Shown piece after piece: positions 24,264-33,171 of a stretch of DNA of 64,000 bases. The stretch is from Paracoccaceae bacterium (GTDB lineage Bacteria; Pseudomonadota; Alphaproteobacteria; Rhodobacterales; Rhodobacteraceae), in NCBI GenBank assembly GCA_022823605.1, contig JAJEHS010000002.1, forward strand, positions 1-64,000. The letters are read 5' to 3'. The notes below the pieces were generated by a model, which saw only the letters and a program-made list of their open reading frames with translations, was not told the DNA's origin and did no database searches. Positions within the stretch are counted from its first letter, which is position 1, and each line of letters starts with the position of its first letter. A program made the translations under genes and the position numbers.

Positions 24264-25664
24264 ATGCCGGAACTAGTTAATGACGCTTCCAAACAGATTT
24301 GGGAACAAGATTTGAGGCATAACCTCCACCCTTTTACTGAATTCCCTTCATTTAATGAAAAGGGAGCTCTGATCATTGAAAGCGGTGATGGTAACAACAT
24401 AAAGGATAGCAATGGACAAACTTACCTCGATGCCATAGGGGGACTGTGGTGTACCAATATAGGTTTAGGTAATAAGGAAATGGCTGATGCCATCGCTGAG
24501 CAAGTCAAAAAACTGGCATATTCCTCCATCTTCACTGACATGTCAAATGAACCAGCTGCCCTATTGTCAGCAAAAATTGCTTCCCTTGCACCAGGAGATT
24601 TGAATCGGGTCCATTTTGCAACAGGTGGATCCACCGCTGTAGATTCGGCTTTCAGGCTGGTACATTACTATCAGGGATGTCAGGGCAATCCGGAAAAAAT
24701 ACATGTTATTGCCAGACACCAAGCATATCATGGTTCGACCTATGCCGCCATGTCGCTTGGCCGCAAGAAAACCGACAGAACTTCCCAGTTTCATTTTATT
24801 ACAGATATAATTCATCACATTTCGGCACCCGATCAATACCGTGCACCGGAAGGTATGAATGAAGATGAATATTGTGACCATTTGGTAAAGGAGTTTGAAA
24901 ATAAAATTGCTGAAATCGGTGAAGACAAGGTAGGAGGATTCATCGCCGAACCAATAATGGGTGCTGGTGGCGTTCTGGTACCACCAAAAGGATATCTGAA
25001 ACGATTCAGGGACATTTGCAAAACCCATGATATCCTTTATATTTCAGATGAGGTCGTCACCGGTTTTGGCCGCCTGGGACATTGGTTCGCATCAGAAAGT
25101 GTCTTCGACTTTGTACCCGATATAATTACATCCGCCAAGGGCCTATCATCCGGATACCTTCCCATTTCCGCCATGATATATTCAGACCGTGTCCATGAGG
25201 TCATTTCAGAAGGTCAGGGAAATGGATATTTTCCTCATGGATTTACCTATTCCGGCCATCCGGTATGTTGTGTGGCAGCCTTAAAAAACATTGAGATCAT
25301 CAAGCGGGAAAATATCCTTCAGAATGTTCGGGAGGTTGGTCCCTACTTTGGTGAACAATTGCGGAAACTCAGGGACCTGCCCTTGGTTGGTGATGTCCGA
25401 GGTATGGGTTTGATGCGTTGTGTTGAAAACGTCATGAACAAGCAAACCAAGGAATGTTTTCCAGAAGAAGTTCAAATCGGCAAGAGAATTTCCGATGTCG
25501 CCGAGGAACTTGGTCTGCTAGTTCGTCCTGTAGGTCATTTGAACATCATGTCCCCTGGTTTGACCCTGACAAGGGAGCAGGTGGATGAAATAGTCGATAA
25601 ACTCGGAAGGGCAATCGAAAGAGTTAATTCCGAACTTATCAGAGAAGGTTGGAACCCCTGCTGA
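24264..25664 (+). CDS. Class III (omega) aminotransferase
   Basis: A 466-residue PLP-dependent aminotransferase of fold type I. It shows FATGGSTAVDSAFRL (PLP phosphate-binding region, about residues 118-132), YHGSTYAAMSLG, the ISDEVVTGFGRLG motif with the Asp that contacts the pyridine nitrogen, and the Schiff-base lysine in TSAKGLSSGYLP. The PYFGEQLRKL and GDVRGMGLM segments are standard. Proteins of this subgroup use pyruvate as amino acceptor for taurine, putrescine, beta-alanine or other omega-amines. A Rieske oxygenase gene follows after a very short gap, so the two probably act on the same compound or its product; an amine released by oxidative demethylation is a plausible substrate (inference). 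Confidence 0.9.
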   Translation: MPELVNDASKQIWEQDLRHNLHPFTEFPSFNEKGALIIESGDGNNIKDSNGQTYLDAIGGLWCTNIGLGNKEMADAIAEQVKKLAYSSIFTDMSNEPAALLSAKIASLAPGDLNRVHFATGGSTAVDSAFRLVHYYQGCQGNPEKIHVIARHQAYHGSTYAAMSLGRKKTDRTSQFHFITDIIHHISAPDQYRAPEGMNEDEYCDHLVKEFENKIAEIGEDKVGGFIAEPIMGAGGVLVPPKGYLKRFRDICKTHDILYISDEVVTGFGRLGHWFASESVFDFVPDIITSAKGLSSGYLPISAMIYSDRVHEVISEGQGNGYFPHGFTYSGHPVCCVAALKNIEIIKRENILQNVREVGPYFGEQLRKLRDLPLVGDVRGMGLMRCVENVMNKQTKECFPEEVQIGKRISDVAEELGLLVRPVGHLNIMSPGLTLTREQVDEIVDKLGRAIERVNSELIREGWNPC

Positions 25665-25673
25665 CAATTGATT

Positions 25674-26879
25674 ATGAATTCATACCAAAATCCGACTAGA
25701 CCTAACTCTATCTCAGAAAGTGAAGGACTCCCGGGCTGGACCTATTTCTCACCCGGGCTTTTCGACCTGGAATTGGAGGTCCTATTCTATTCACACTGGC
25801 AGTTTGTCTGTCACGTCAATGAGATTAAATACCCCGGTGAATTCGTTTCCTATGATATTGGAGCAGAGAGGGGATTTGTAATTCGGGATTCGGCCAACCG
25901 GATTCATGCTTTTCATAATCTGTGCCGTCACCGAGGATCGAGAGTTGTTTCCGGCAAGAGGGGCCAATGCAATAAGGTAATGGTCTGTCCCTTTCATGGA
26001 TGGACTTACAATCTGGATGGAACCTTGCGGGGAATCGCCAGAAGGGATACCTTCTCTGAATCTGATTTTTCAAACCTTGGATTGAAAAGAATCGAGTTTG
26101 AAATATGGAATGGATTGATTTTTATCAGGTTCAAACCCGGCAAGCAGGCATCCATTTCCGAAATTATGAACAGGCATACCAGGGAAATCCAACCCTATGG
26201 GCTGGATCGCATGATAGCCTCTCCAAAGGGGCGTATTACAGATAGAATCGAAGCCAACTGGAAAGCGGTAAGGGATGTTGACAATGAAGGGTATCATGTT
26301 CCACAAGCTCATCCGGCATTAAATGACCTCTATGGCAAGGATTACCATGATGAAACAATGAAAGGTGAAACCAGCAGGTCGGTTGGAAGATTTACACCTG
26401 GGCCCAGAAAACACTGGAGTGTAAGAAATTACCTGAATATATTGCCGGAAAATAATGACCTCCCGGAATCGCATAGAAATATCTGGCTGTATATTGGTAT
26501 TTTTCCCAATCTGGTTTTGGGCTTCTATCCTGATTGTGTTATTTTCTATCAGGAAATTCCCCAAACACCTACGCTTACCTTGCAACGAGGAGGTGTATTT
26601 CATCATAAGGATGAATCAAGGGAAATGAAACTTGCCCGCTATCTGAGTGGCAGGATTGACAGGGAAACTTCGAAAGAAGATAGTATGCTGTCGGTTTGGG
26701 TCAGTGAGGCTACCAAATCTTCAGCCTATGACAAGGTTATTTTTTCCTATCTGGAGAAAGGCGTCCTATCTTACCATGATCTATTGCGGGAAAAGTTACC
26801 GGTTACCAAACTGGATGTGGAACCTGCTACTCCTCAATTGCAAGACCTCAATGACAGAATGTTGAGTGCTGTAACCTAG
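25674..26879 (+). CDS. Rieske non-haem iron oxygenase, alpha subunit (Glu-bridge type), copy 2
   Basis: A 401-residue oxygenase component. The Rieske ligands are Cys84-x-His86 and Cys105-x2-His108 (CRHRGS, CPFHGWTYN). The iron site is His208 and His213 in DNEGYHVPQAH, and again Glu (Glu205) stands where bridging Asp is normal. The segment before it, AVRDVDNEGYH, differs from the WK.x.EN.xE.YH of the other two copies, so this is a separate subfamily. The ATG at 25674 is chosen over an in-frame TTG two codons earlier; neither has a strong ribosome site, which suggests translational coupling with the aminotransferase that ends 9 bases before. No ferredoxin or reductase gene lies next to it. The substrate is unknown. 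Confidence 0.85.
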   Translation: MNSYQNPTRPNSISESEGLPGWTYFSPGLFDLELEVLFYSHWQFVCHVNEIKYPGEFVSYDIGAERGFVIRDSANRIHAFHNLCRHRGSRVVSGKRGQCNKVMVCPFHGWTYNLDGTLRGIARRDTFSESDFSNLGLKRIEFEIWNGLIFIRFKPGKQASISEIMNRHTREIQPYGLDRMIASPKGRITDRIEANWKAVRDVDNEGYHVPQAHPALNDLYGKDYHDETMKGETSRSVGRFTPGPRKHWSVRNYLNILPENNDLPESHRNIWLYIGIFPNLVLGFYPDCVIFYQEIPQTPTLTLQRGGVFHHKDESREMKLARYLSGRIDRETSKEDSMLSVWVSEATKSSAYDKVIFSYLEKGVLSYHDLLREKLPVTKLDVEPATPQLQDLNDRMLSAVT

Positions 26880-26910
26880 TGAATAATCAGGGTAGATCAA
26901 ACTGCCTGTT

Positions 26911-27489
26911 TCACTCATTAACCCAAGTAGTAATTGTATCTATATCCGGTCTGGGACGGTCAGGAGGTATGGTGGTTGAAGTTCCAATATGTATGAACCC
27001 AGCAACATATTCATCTGTGGACAAACCAAGGGCCCTGCTTCGGAATTCCTCATCATGAGCACCGAATCCCGTCAACCAGTTTGCTCCCCAACCAGTAGCA
27101 AGTGAGGCATTGAGGAGGGATAGGCAAACAGCCCCAGCTGAAAGAGTTTGCTCAATCAAGGGTATTTTCGCTTCCTTGTTGGGTTTGGAGACAACGACAA
27201 CAATCAAGTTGGCAACCTCGAACACCTCACAAGCCTTGGCAAGCAGGGAAGGAGCCTTGCCTAGCTGCTCACCCCTTTCCTGAAGGATTCTTGCAAGCCT
27301 GGGCATGGCCGGTTTCTCCAGAACGATGAACCTCCAGGGTTCAAGCTTGCCATGATCGGGACTTCTGGCGGCTGCAGTCAGAATGGTATTCAATTCTTCC
27401 TTGTCTGGTACAGGCTCCTTTAGTATCAAAAAGGGACGTGATCTTCGGGTCAGAAGAAAATCCAACGCTTGGTTGCTGTTATCTGACAT
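26911..27489 (-). CDS. Nitroreductase-family flavoprotein (YdjA-like)
   Basis: A 192-residue FMN protein of the nitroreductase superfamily, similar in size to E. coli YdjA. It begins with LLTRRSRPFLIL (FMN phosphate-binding arginines), then AAARSPDHGKLEPWRFIV, which is the YdjA-type signature with PDHGKL.PWRF, and later ATGWGANWLTG. The gene follows the SDR gene on the same strand after 86 bases and GAGGTA precedes its ATG. It is convergent with the Rieske copy 2 gene, with only 31 bases between the stop codons. The natural acceptor is unknown; a role as flavin reductase for the neighbouring oxygenases is conceivable but not supported by any motif. Confidence 0.85.
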   Translation of the reverse strand: MSDNSNQALDFLLTRRSRPFLILKEPVPDKEELNTILTAAARSPDHGKLEPWRFIVLEKPAMPRLARILQERGEQLGKAPSLLAKACEVFEVANLIVVVVSKPNKEAKIPLIEQTLSAGAVCLSLLNASLATGWGANWLTGFGAHDEEFRSRALGLSTDEYVAGFIHIGTSTTIPPDRPRPDIDTITTWVNE

Positions 27490-27575
27490 TACTACCTCAT
27501 AAGAATTAAATTGAATTACTCAAGATTACAGATTCCCTGCATCTTGGAAAGTGTAATTTGCTGATTGTATTTTGA

Positions 27576-28325
27576 TTACAAATTCATTTGTTGAACCTGA
27601 GCTGTAAGTCCCCCATCCATGATCCACAATTGTCCGGAGGCATATCTTGCTTCATCCGAAGCCAGCCATAACACCAAACTTGCTATATCCTCAGGTTGCC
27701 CCATGGTATGGGTTGGGTGTATCTTTTCAATATCCCTTTTCAGCTCCTCAATACTCCCGCTTTCCCCAACAAAACTCTCTAGCATCGGGGTCTCGACAAA
27801 TCCGGGGCAAATTGCATTTACCCTGATCCCTTCGGGCCCATGATCACAAGCCATGGCTTTCGTCAGGGCATGAACAGCCCCTTTGGTAGCACAATAAGCA
27901 GCGAGTTTCGGATCGGCTATGAAGCCGTCATAGGATCCAAAATTGATGATGTTTCCCTTACCGGATTTTCTGAGAAGAGGTAGAGATAATTTTGAAACGA
28001 GAAAAGTGCCTGTAACATTGATTGCAAAAATCCTGTTCCACTCCTCAAGTGAGGTTTCCTCAATGGTCTTTTCGATTTCAATTCCAGCCGCGTTGACCAC
28101 AACATCGACCCAATCCCAACGATTGCCGATTTTGTCAAAAATACCCTGAAGATCATCTGGACATGTAATATCCACCTGAAATGTTGACCAATCTTCAGGT
28201 AAAGCCTGGGCGATGTCCAACGAGATGACTTCAGCACCCTCTGCTACAAACCTTTGACAAATAGCTGTTCCGATTCCTCCGGCACCACCAGTGACAACGG
28301 CTTTCTTGCCTTCAAGCCTATTCAC
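27576..28325 (-). CDS. Short-chain dehydrogenase/reductase
   Basis: A 249-residue classical SDR. The cofactor motif is TGGAGGIG (residues 12-19 region), NAAG is present in VVVNAAGIEIE, and the catalytic Ser-Tyr-Lys set reads FGSYDGF then AAYCATKGA. Asp37 after the second strand (ISLDIA) favours NAD over NADP. It starts at a GTG that overlaps the stop codon region of the upstream Rieske copy 3 gene by 8 bases, so the two are translated together. A dehydrogenase acting on the alcohol or aldehyde formed by the oxygenase is the simplest reading (inference). Confidence 0.87.
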   Translation of the reverse strand: MNRLEGKKAVVTGGAGGIGTAICQRFVAEGAEVISLDIAQALPEDWSTFQVDITCPDDLQGIFDKIGNRWDWVDVVVNAAGIEIEKTIEETSLEEWNRIFAINVTGTFLVSKLSLPLLRKSGKGNIINFGSYDGFIADPKLAAYCATKGAVHALTKAMACDHGPEGIRVNAICPGFVETPMLESFVGESGSIEELKRDIEKIHPTHTMGQPEDIASLVLWLASDEARYASGQLWIMDGGLTAQVQQMNL

Positions 28326-29466
28326 CGTTGTTCACCCATTCACCGTAAGCATCAAGAACAAGGCCATGGAAATGATGTACCGCATGTTCGGATTTACCCG
28401 ATCCAGCAGGATCATGCACGATCCTTCCCTGTATGAATGCCGGAGTCGACATGCCTCGCTGAACGCTTTCAACCAAAGCAATATCCTCTGCCTGAAGAAC
28501 TTCATCAATATATTTGATGGCTTCAAGTTCCGATTCTACAGGTTCGGCAGTTTCGAAGAAGAAATCATAGGTTTCATAGGTATGATCAACATCAATTGGC
28601 AGAATATGCATGATGATAAAATTTCCCCTTCCGGGATACCGCATCAGACAGGTATTCGGCCAAAGCCACCAAACGGCATGATCCTTGACGGTCGCCTCGG
28701 ATACCGAATAGGCTGTATTTGCCGCCTTGCCTGCCTCGGCCATGTGGCTCGACCATATCCCATGTGTTGTTACCTTATAAGTATCCATATCCACCAGTGT
28801 ACAAAAATCCTTATGAGCTGTTGGACAGTGGTAGCACTCAAGAAAGTTGTCCACAACATTCTTCCAATTCGATTTTATGTTGTAGGTAAGCCTGTGCGAA
28901 AAGGTCAGATTGGCCAGGTCAGGGGCCCAGAAGTTGATTTCTTTCGCAAGTGAACCGGTTTGTTCCGACAATGGGGCAGCATTGTGATCCAGATTGACAA
29001 ATACAAAGCTGCAAAATTCCTCAACCTGAACTGATTCGAGGCAAATTTCACCAAGTTGAAAATCCTTCATACCCTCGGTATTTGGTGCTCTGACAAGTTC
29101 TCCCTTAAGGTTATAAGTCCAAGCATGATAAGGACATATTACCCTTTTCGTCATACCCTCTCCCGTCAGCAGTTCGTGTCCCCGATGTTTGCAGACATTA
29201 TAGAATGCCTGGAGTTTGCCATTAAGATCACGGCAAATCAGTAAGGGATAATCTCGAATTCTGGTTGTTACAAACGAACCCGGACTTGCAAGTTTCTCGG
29301 CATGACAAACCCATTGCCAGGTTTTGGCAAAAATTGCCTCTTTTTCAATTTCAAAAATTTCTCTCTGGCAATAGGTTTCGGCCCGTAGGGAATGTGATTC
29401 TCCAGGCTCCTTTGTCCACCCATGAGAAAGCCATGACAGATTATTCCCGTTCACTGAGTCCAACAT
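28318..29466 (-). CDS. Rieske non-haem iron oxygenase, alpha subunit (Glu-bridge type), copy 3
   Basis: A 382-residue oxygenase component. Rieske ligands are Cys92-x-His94 and Cys111-x2-His114 (CKHRGH, CPYHAWTYN). The iron-site histidines are His213 and His218 in DNFLECYHCPTAH, with Glu210 at the bridging position instead of Asp. The ECYHC context is shared with oxygenases that act on glycine betaine, carnitine and related quaternary amines, so an N-demethylating or C-N-cleaving role is plausible (inference). AAGAGG lies before the ATG. The SDR gene overlaps its 3' end and an EamA transporter gene lies just upstream on the same strand, giving a likely three- or four-gene unit: transporter, oxygenase, SDR, nitroreductase. 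Confidence 0.88.
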   Translation of the reverse strand: MLDSVNGNNLSWLSHGWTKEPGESHSLRAETYCQREIFEIEKEAIFAKTWQWVCHAEKLASPGSFVTTRIRDYPLLICRDLNGKLQAFYNVCKHRGHELLTGEGMTKRVICPYHAWTYNLKGELVRAPNTEGMKDFQLGEICLESVQVEEFCSFVFVNLDHNAAPLSEQTGSLAKEINFWAPDLANLTFSHRLTYNIKSNWKNVVDNFLECYHCPTAHKDFCTLVDMDTYKVTTHGIWSSHMAEAGKAANTAYSVSEATVKDHAVWWLWPNTCLMRYPGRGNFIIMHILPIDVDHTYETYDFFFETAEPVESELEAIKYIDEVLQAEDIALVESVQRGMSTPAFIQGRIVHDPAGSGKSEHAVHHFHGLVLDAYGEWVNNGE

Positions 29467-29547
29467 AGTATTTCATCCTCTTCAGGTTCAGTTACTTTTA
29501 TTCCATATATTAAACTAATCAACAATCAAATCTCAATCCTGTTGCAC

Positions 29548-30450
29548 TCACTGTTTGGTTATTCTGTTTGGTATCAGAAATTCAACGATGGCACCAAATA
29601 TGATGAAAAAAGTACCTGCAAACTTGTTGGGACCGAATGGTTCGTCCAAAAGGATATAACTTGAACCTATTCCAGACAATATCTCCATGGAAAGGAGGAA
29701 ACTCATCAAGGCAGGTGCGATCAGGGTGGAAGTCCACAAAGATAACGCAATCAAAGGTGCAAAGTACAGGGTTCCAAACAGTAAGGGAACATAACCATGG
29801 GTAAGCAAAGTTTCACCAACTGGAAAATTACCCAGCTGGGGACCGCCAATCAGTGCGATCAAAAAACTGATCAATACTGATCCCACCATGGCAATCAGGG
29901 CAAGTTGGGGAAAATCCTTCCCCTTGGTCGGAGATGTGAACAGAAAAGAGATACCTATTGACCAGCACAAGCCTGATACAAAGGCCATTATGTCTCCAAT
30001 ATTGATGGAATCAAAGGATATAACCCCTTCAAAAACCAGAACTATGCCCAATAGTGAAGAACCTATGGCCACCAGGCTTGGCCACCTCCATTTTCTTCCC
30101 AAAAACAGGCACTCGATTATGGTACTCCAAGCTGGGGAAAGATAAAACAGCAGTACTGCATTTGCCACATCGGTGAAGGATATTGCGATGAAAAAGGTTG
30201 CTGCACCAAATCCTACAATGAATGCACCCGCAGAACTTTTGATTGTCGTTTTTGTAAATCCGGTGATCAGACCAACATACAGCAAAAGGAATATGGTGGC
30301 ACCAACATTGAGAGATGTACCACCCCAAATCCCATCAAATCCAATCTGATTCAGATACCGAACCGGAATCCAGCCTAAACCCCAAATCAATGCTACGAAT
30401 AAGGCACATAATTCAGGTATTCGCCGATTTGCTCTAATTTCCATTCCCAT
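29548..30450 (-). CDS. EamA/DMT-family transporter
   Basis: A 300-residue membrane protein with ten hydrophobic segments, made of two EamA repeats (first about residues 10-140, second about 150-290). The N-terminal repeat has ALIWGLGWIPVRYL and the second one the LLSMEILSGIGSSYILLDEP stretch, matching the conserved Pro/Glu end of EamA domains. Members export or import amino acids, amines and other metabolites. The ATG at 30450 is used; a TTG two codons earlier and an ATG two codons later are also possible. It is the first gene of a minus-strand group that includes Rieske copy 3 and an SDR, which suggests that it handles their substrate or product. Confidence 0.85.
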   Translation of the reverse strand: MGMEIRANRRIPELCALFVALIWGLGWIPVRYLNQIGFDGIWGGTSLNVGATIFLLLYVGLITGFTKTTIKSSAGAFIVGFGAATFFIAISFTDVANAVLLFYLSPAWSTIIECLFLGRKWRWPSLVAIGSSLLGIVLVFEGVISFDSINIGDIMAFVSGLCWSIGISFLFTSPTKGKDFPQLALIAMVGSVLISFLIALIGGPQLGNFPVGETLLTHGYVPLLFGTLYFAPLIALSLWTSTLIAPALMSFLLSMEILSGIGSSYILLDEPFGPNKFAGTFFIIFGAIVEFLIPNRITKQ

Positions 30451-30644
30451 TCTCAAGATGATTACAAGAATTCAAAGCCAGTCAGGCATTGAAATCAATG
30501 ATTAATTGGGTTAAGACCATCAATTCTGTCAATAGGAATTTTTACAAAATTGACCTGAACCAAGAGAATTTTATTTCCTCTCCATTGGTTGTGTACCAAT
30601 ACTTGCCCGCTTCTTCATGTCTTGGACAAAAAGCAGATTCCGAA

Positions 30645-30679
30645 TAGTACCATGATTGTGATTGATAGGCGTGGTACTA
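30645..30679 (-). terminator. Inverted repeat at the 3' end of aspS
   Basis: TAGTACCA (30645-30652) and TGGTACTA (30672-30679) are perfect 8-base arms with a 19-base loop; the right arm overlaps the aspS stop codon. No T-run follows on the minus strand, so a terminator role is weakly supported. Confidence 0.3.
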
Positions 30680-32452
30680 CTTCTTGACAACTCTCAACCC
30701 AAGGTCTCTCAAAGCTTCATTTGTTGGTACTGAAGGAGCACCCAGCATCAGGTCTTCGGCTCTTTGGTTAAGAGGAAATAAAATGACTTCACGAATGTTC
30801 TCCTGATTGGTCAACAACATGATTATACGGTCAATCCCCGGAGCTATCCCTGCATGTGGAGGTGCACCGTATCGGAAGGCATTGACCATGCCGGTGAAAT
30901 TTGTATCGACAAAATCCTTGTCGTAACCGACAATTTCGAAAACCTTGTAAAGGATTTCCAGCTTATGGTTTCGAACCGCTCCCGAAGATAACTCAACGCC
31001 GTTGCAAACAATGTCATATTGGAATCCCAGCACATCCAGTGGATCCTGGTTCTGCAATGCTTCCAATTCACCCTGTGGCATGGAAAATGGATTGTGCGAA
31101 AAGTCAAGTTCGCCAGTCTCCTCATCCCTTTCAAAAAGGGGAAAGTCCTTTATCCAGCATAATTCAAACCGATTCCTATCAATGAGGTTCAACTCATTCG
31201 CTATTTCATCCCTTGCCTTGGCCGCAACATTTACAAAGCTCGATGGCTTGCCACCGAGGAAAAAGGCCGAATCACCGACATCCAGCCCAAGCTGTTGCCT
31301 GATGGCTTCGGTTCTTTCGGAACCAATGTTGTTCGCCAATGGCCCGGCACCGACGACCTTGCCGTCCTCAACCCGCCAAAAGATATAACCCATGCCTGGC
31401 AACCCCTCGCCTTGGGCAAAGGAGTTCATCCTATCGCAGAATCTTCGACTGCCCCCACCCGGAGCTGGAATGGCTCTGATTTCATTACCCTTGACCTTCA
31501 ACAAATTGGCAAAAATGCGAAATCCTGATTCCTCGAAATGCTCACTGACGATCTGCATTTTTATCGGGTTTCTCAAATCGGGTTTGTCAGTCCCGTAATT
31601 CAGCATAGCTTCCCTGTAAGTGATCTGTGGAAACTCCTTGGTTACAGGCTTACCTCCACCAAATTCCTTGAAGACACCCCGCATGACAGGTTCGATTTCC
31701 TTAAACACATCTTCCTGTGTGGCAAAGCTCATTTCAACATCTAGTTGATAGAACTCTCCAGGAGACCGGTCGGCCCTGGGATCTTCATCACGAAAACATG
31801 GCGAGATTTGGAAATAGCGATCAAATCCGGCAATCATGATCAGCTGTTTAAACTGTTGGGGTGCTTGCGGGAGGGCATAGAAATTACCCGGATGAAGTCG
31901 GGATGGAACCAGAAAATCCCTGGCGCCTTCCGGGGAAGAGGCGGTGAGAATGGGTGTCTGAAAATCCATGAATCCCTGACTCTCCATCCTCTTGCGTATC
32001 CATGATATTACCTTGGAGCGCAATACAATCCGATCATGCAAGCTTTTGCGCCGCAAGTCGATAAAACGGTATTTCAGTCTTGTCTCCTCGGGATAATCAG
32101 GTTCTCCAAAGACTGGAAGGGGGAGATCCTCGGCGGCACCAAGTATTTCCATTTTCCTGATAAATACCTCAATCTCGCCAGTTGATATCTTGCTGTTGAC
32201 AAGTTCCGGATCCCTCAGCCTGACTTCACCTTCGATGCATATGACATATTCTGCCTTGAGTTGCTCCACATCGGCAAAGACTTCACTGTCAGGGTCTGCC
32301 AATACTTGGGTTATGCCGTAATGATCACGCAGATCAATAAAGAGGACCCCACCATGATCCCTGATTCGGTGAACCCAACCTGAAAGACGAACGGTCTCGT
32401 CAGTATGGCTGCGATTTAATTCAGCGCAGGTATGAGTTCGATATTTATGCAT
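30677..32452 (-). CDS. aspS: Aspartyl-tRNA synthetase
   Basis: A 591-residue class II synthetase that charges tRNA with aspartate. The N-terminal OB-fold anticodon domain ([19 protein letters not shown]) is followed by the catalytic core with motif 2 ([19 protein letters not shown]) and motif 3 (GIDRIIMLL), and the bacterial GAD insertion domain lies between them. The full-length bacterial form is present. The ATG at 32452 is used since GAGG lies upstream; an in-frame TTG is one codon earlier. Alphaproteobacterial AspRS is often non-discriminating and also makes Asp-tRNA(Asn) for GatCAB; whether that holds here is not decided by what can be seen. Confidence 0.97.
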   Translation of the reverse strand: MHKYRTHTCAELNRSHTDETVRLSGWVHRIRDHGGVLFIDLRDHYGITQVLADPDSEVFADVEQLKAEYVICIEGEVRLRDPELVNSKISTGEIEVFIRKMEILGAAEDLPLPVFGEPDYPEETRLKYRFIDLRRKSLHDRIVLRSKVISWIRKRMESQGFMDFQTPILTASSPEGARDFLVPSRLHPGNFYALPQAPQQFKQLIMIAGFDRYFQISPCFRDEDPRADRSPGEFYQLDVEMSFATQEDVFKEIEPVMRGVFKEFGGGKPVTKEFPQITYREAMLNYGTDKPDLRNPIKMQIVSEHFEESGFRIFANLLKVKGNEIRAIPAPGGGSRRFCDRMNSFAQGEGLPGMGYIFWRVEDGKVVGAGPLANNIGSERTEAIRQQLGLDVGDSAFFLGGKPSSFVNVAAKARDEIANELNLIDRNRFELCWIKDFPLFERDEETGELDFSHNPFSMPQGELEALQNQDPLDVLGFQYDIVCNGVELSSGAVRNHKLEILYKVFEIVGYDKDFVDTNFTGMVNAFRYGAPPHAGIAPGIDRIIMLLTNQENIREVILFPLNQRAEDLMLGAPSVPTNEALRDLGLRVVKK

Positions 32453-32568
32453 CAAATCCTCGTGAAAACATCAATTTGCATAATCAAGACAATTTCTCAA
32501 TCAAGTACCCGTTCACTTTTTTACTGGGAGTTCTTTAATCGAAAAAGGAGAAAACCGTAATACCAAAA

Positions 32569-32600
32569 GGGTAACTAAGGTATATCGTCCTGAGTTACCC
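32569..32600 (-). terminator. Terminator-like hairpin after the carboxylase operon
   Basis: GGGTAACT (32569-32576) and AGTTACCC (32593-32600) form a perfect 8-bp stem with a 16-base loop. On the minus strand it is followed by TTTTGG, so it fits a Rho-independent terminator 86 bases past the gamma-subunit stop codon. Confidence 0.55.
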
Positions 32601-32685
32601 AGTTCCAATTTTGAAATTAGTCAATTAATTCCAAATTGTCGGCTTTCAATAACTGGCATTGATTTTTCCCATCAGCCAATCCGTT

Positions 32686-33171
32686 TTACAATGGATGATT
32701 CAGCCATTCACTGTAAAATCCTTCTAGGTCGGGGCAAAAATCAAAGGTAATGGGATAGCCGGGTGAACAGGCCTCGATTTCCAGCAGGGTCCCGCAACCC
32801 GGGCAGATGAATTCCCGGATTTCCATCCAGGAAGGATCACAAACGTCGGAATGGGGATAAATGCTCTCAAGGTCTTCCACCTTGTTCCTGACCAGTAGAA
32901 CAGACTGAAACTTCCAGTTTTTCCTGTAATCACCAAATTCATGACCACAGGTACATTTCACAAGGCGTTGATTCCCTTTTTGAACAATGAACAGATGTTC
33001 TCCAATTGGGAGCAGAATTTTTTCATCCCATTTCACCTTGTCCTGATAGATTTTCAGAATCTTGAAAAACCTATCCCTGTCCTTGTAGGAACTCATCAAA
33101 TTTTTTGTCTGTGGCCAAGGTAATTGCCCCTCGACAAGAAGCTTGTATTCCTCCATTTGCTGATTATTCAT
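32686..33171 (-). CDS. acxC: Acetone carboxylase gamma-subunit-like protein
   Basis: A 161-residue protein matching the small gamma subunit of acetone carboxylase. It has a zinc-ribbon-like set of ligands: Cys73, Cys75 and His77 in CTCGHEFGDYR, then Cys123 and Cys126 in CPGCGTLLE. The DPSWMEIREF and SPGYPITFDF.PD segments are typical of the family. The subunit has no known activity alone; it is required for the alpha2-beta2-gamma2 complex. Its start overlaps the end of the alpha-subunit gene by 8 bases, so all three are co-translated. Presence of this subunit separates the system from ordinary hydantoinases and oxoprolinases, which lack it. Confidence 0.82.
   Translation of the reverse strand: MNNQQMEEYKLLVEGQLPWPQTKNLMSSYKDRDRFFKILKIYQDKVKWDEKILLPIGEHLFIVQKGNQRLVKCTCGHEFGDYRKNWKFQSVLLVRNKVEDLESIYPHSDVCDPSWMEIREFICPGCGTLLEIEACSPGYPITFDFCPDLEGFYSEWLNHPL

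Noticed and set aside
28291-28953. 220-codon open frame on the plus strand
   Set aside because: It is antisense to the Rieske copy 3 gene, which has complete iron-sulfur and iron-site motifs.
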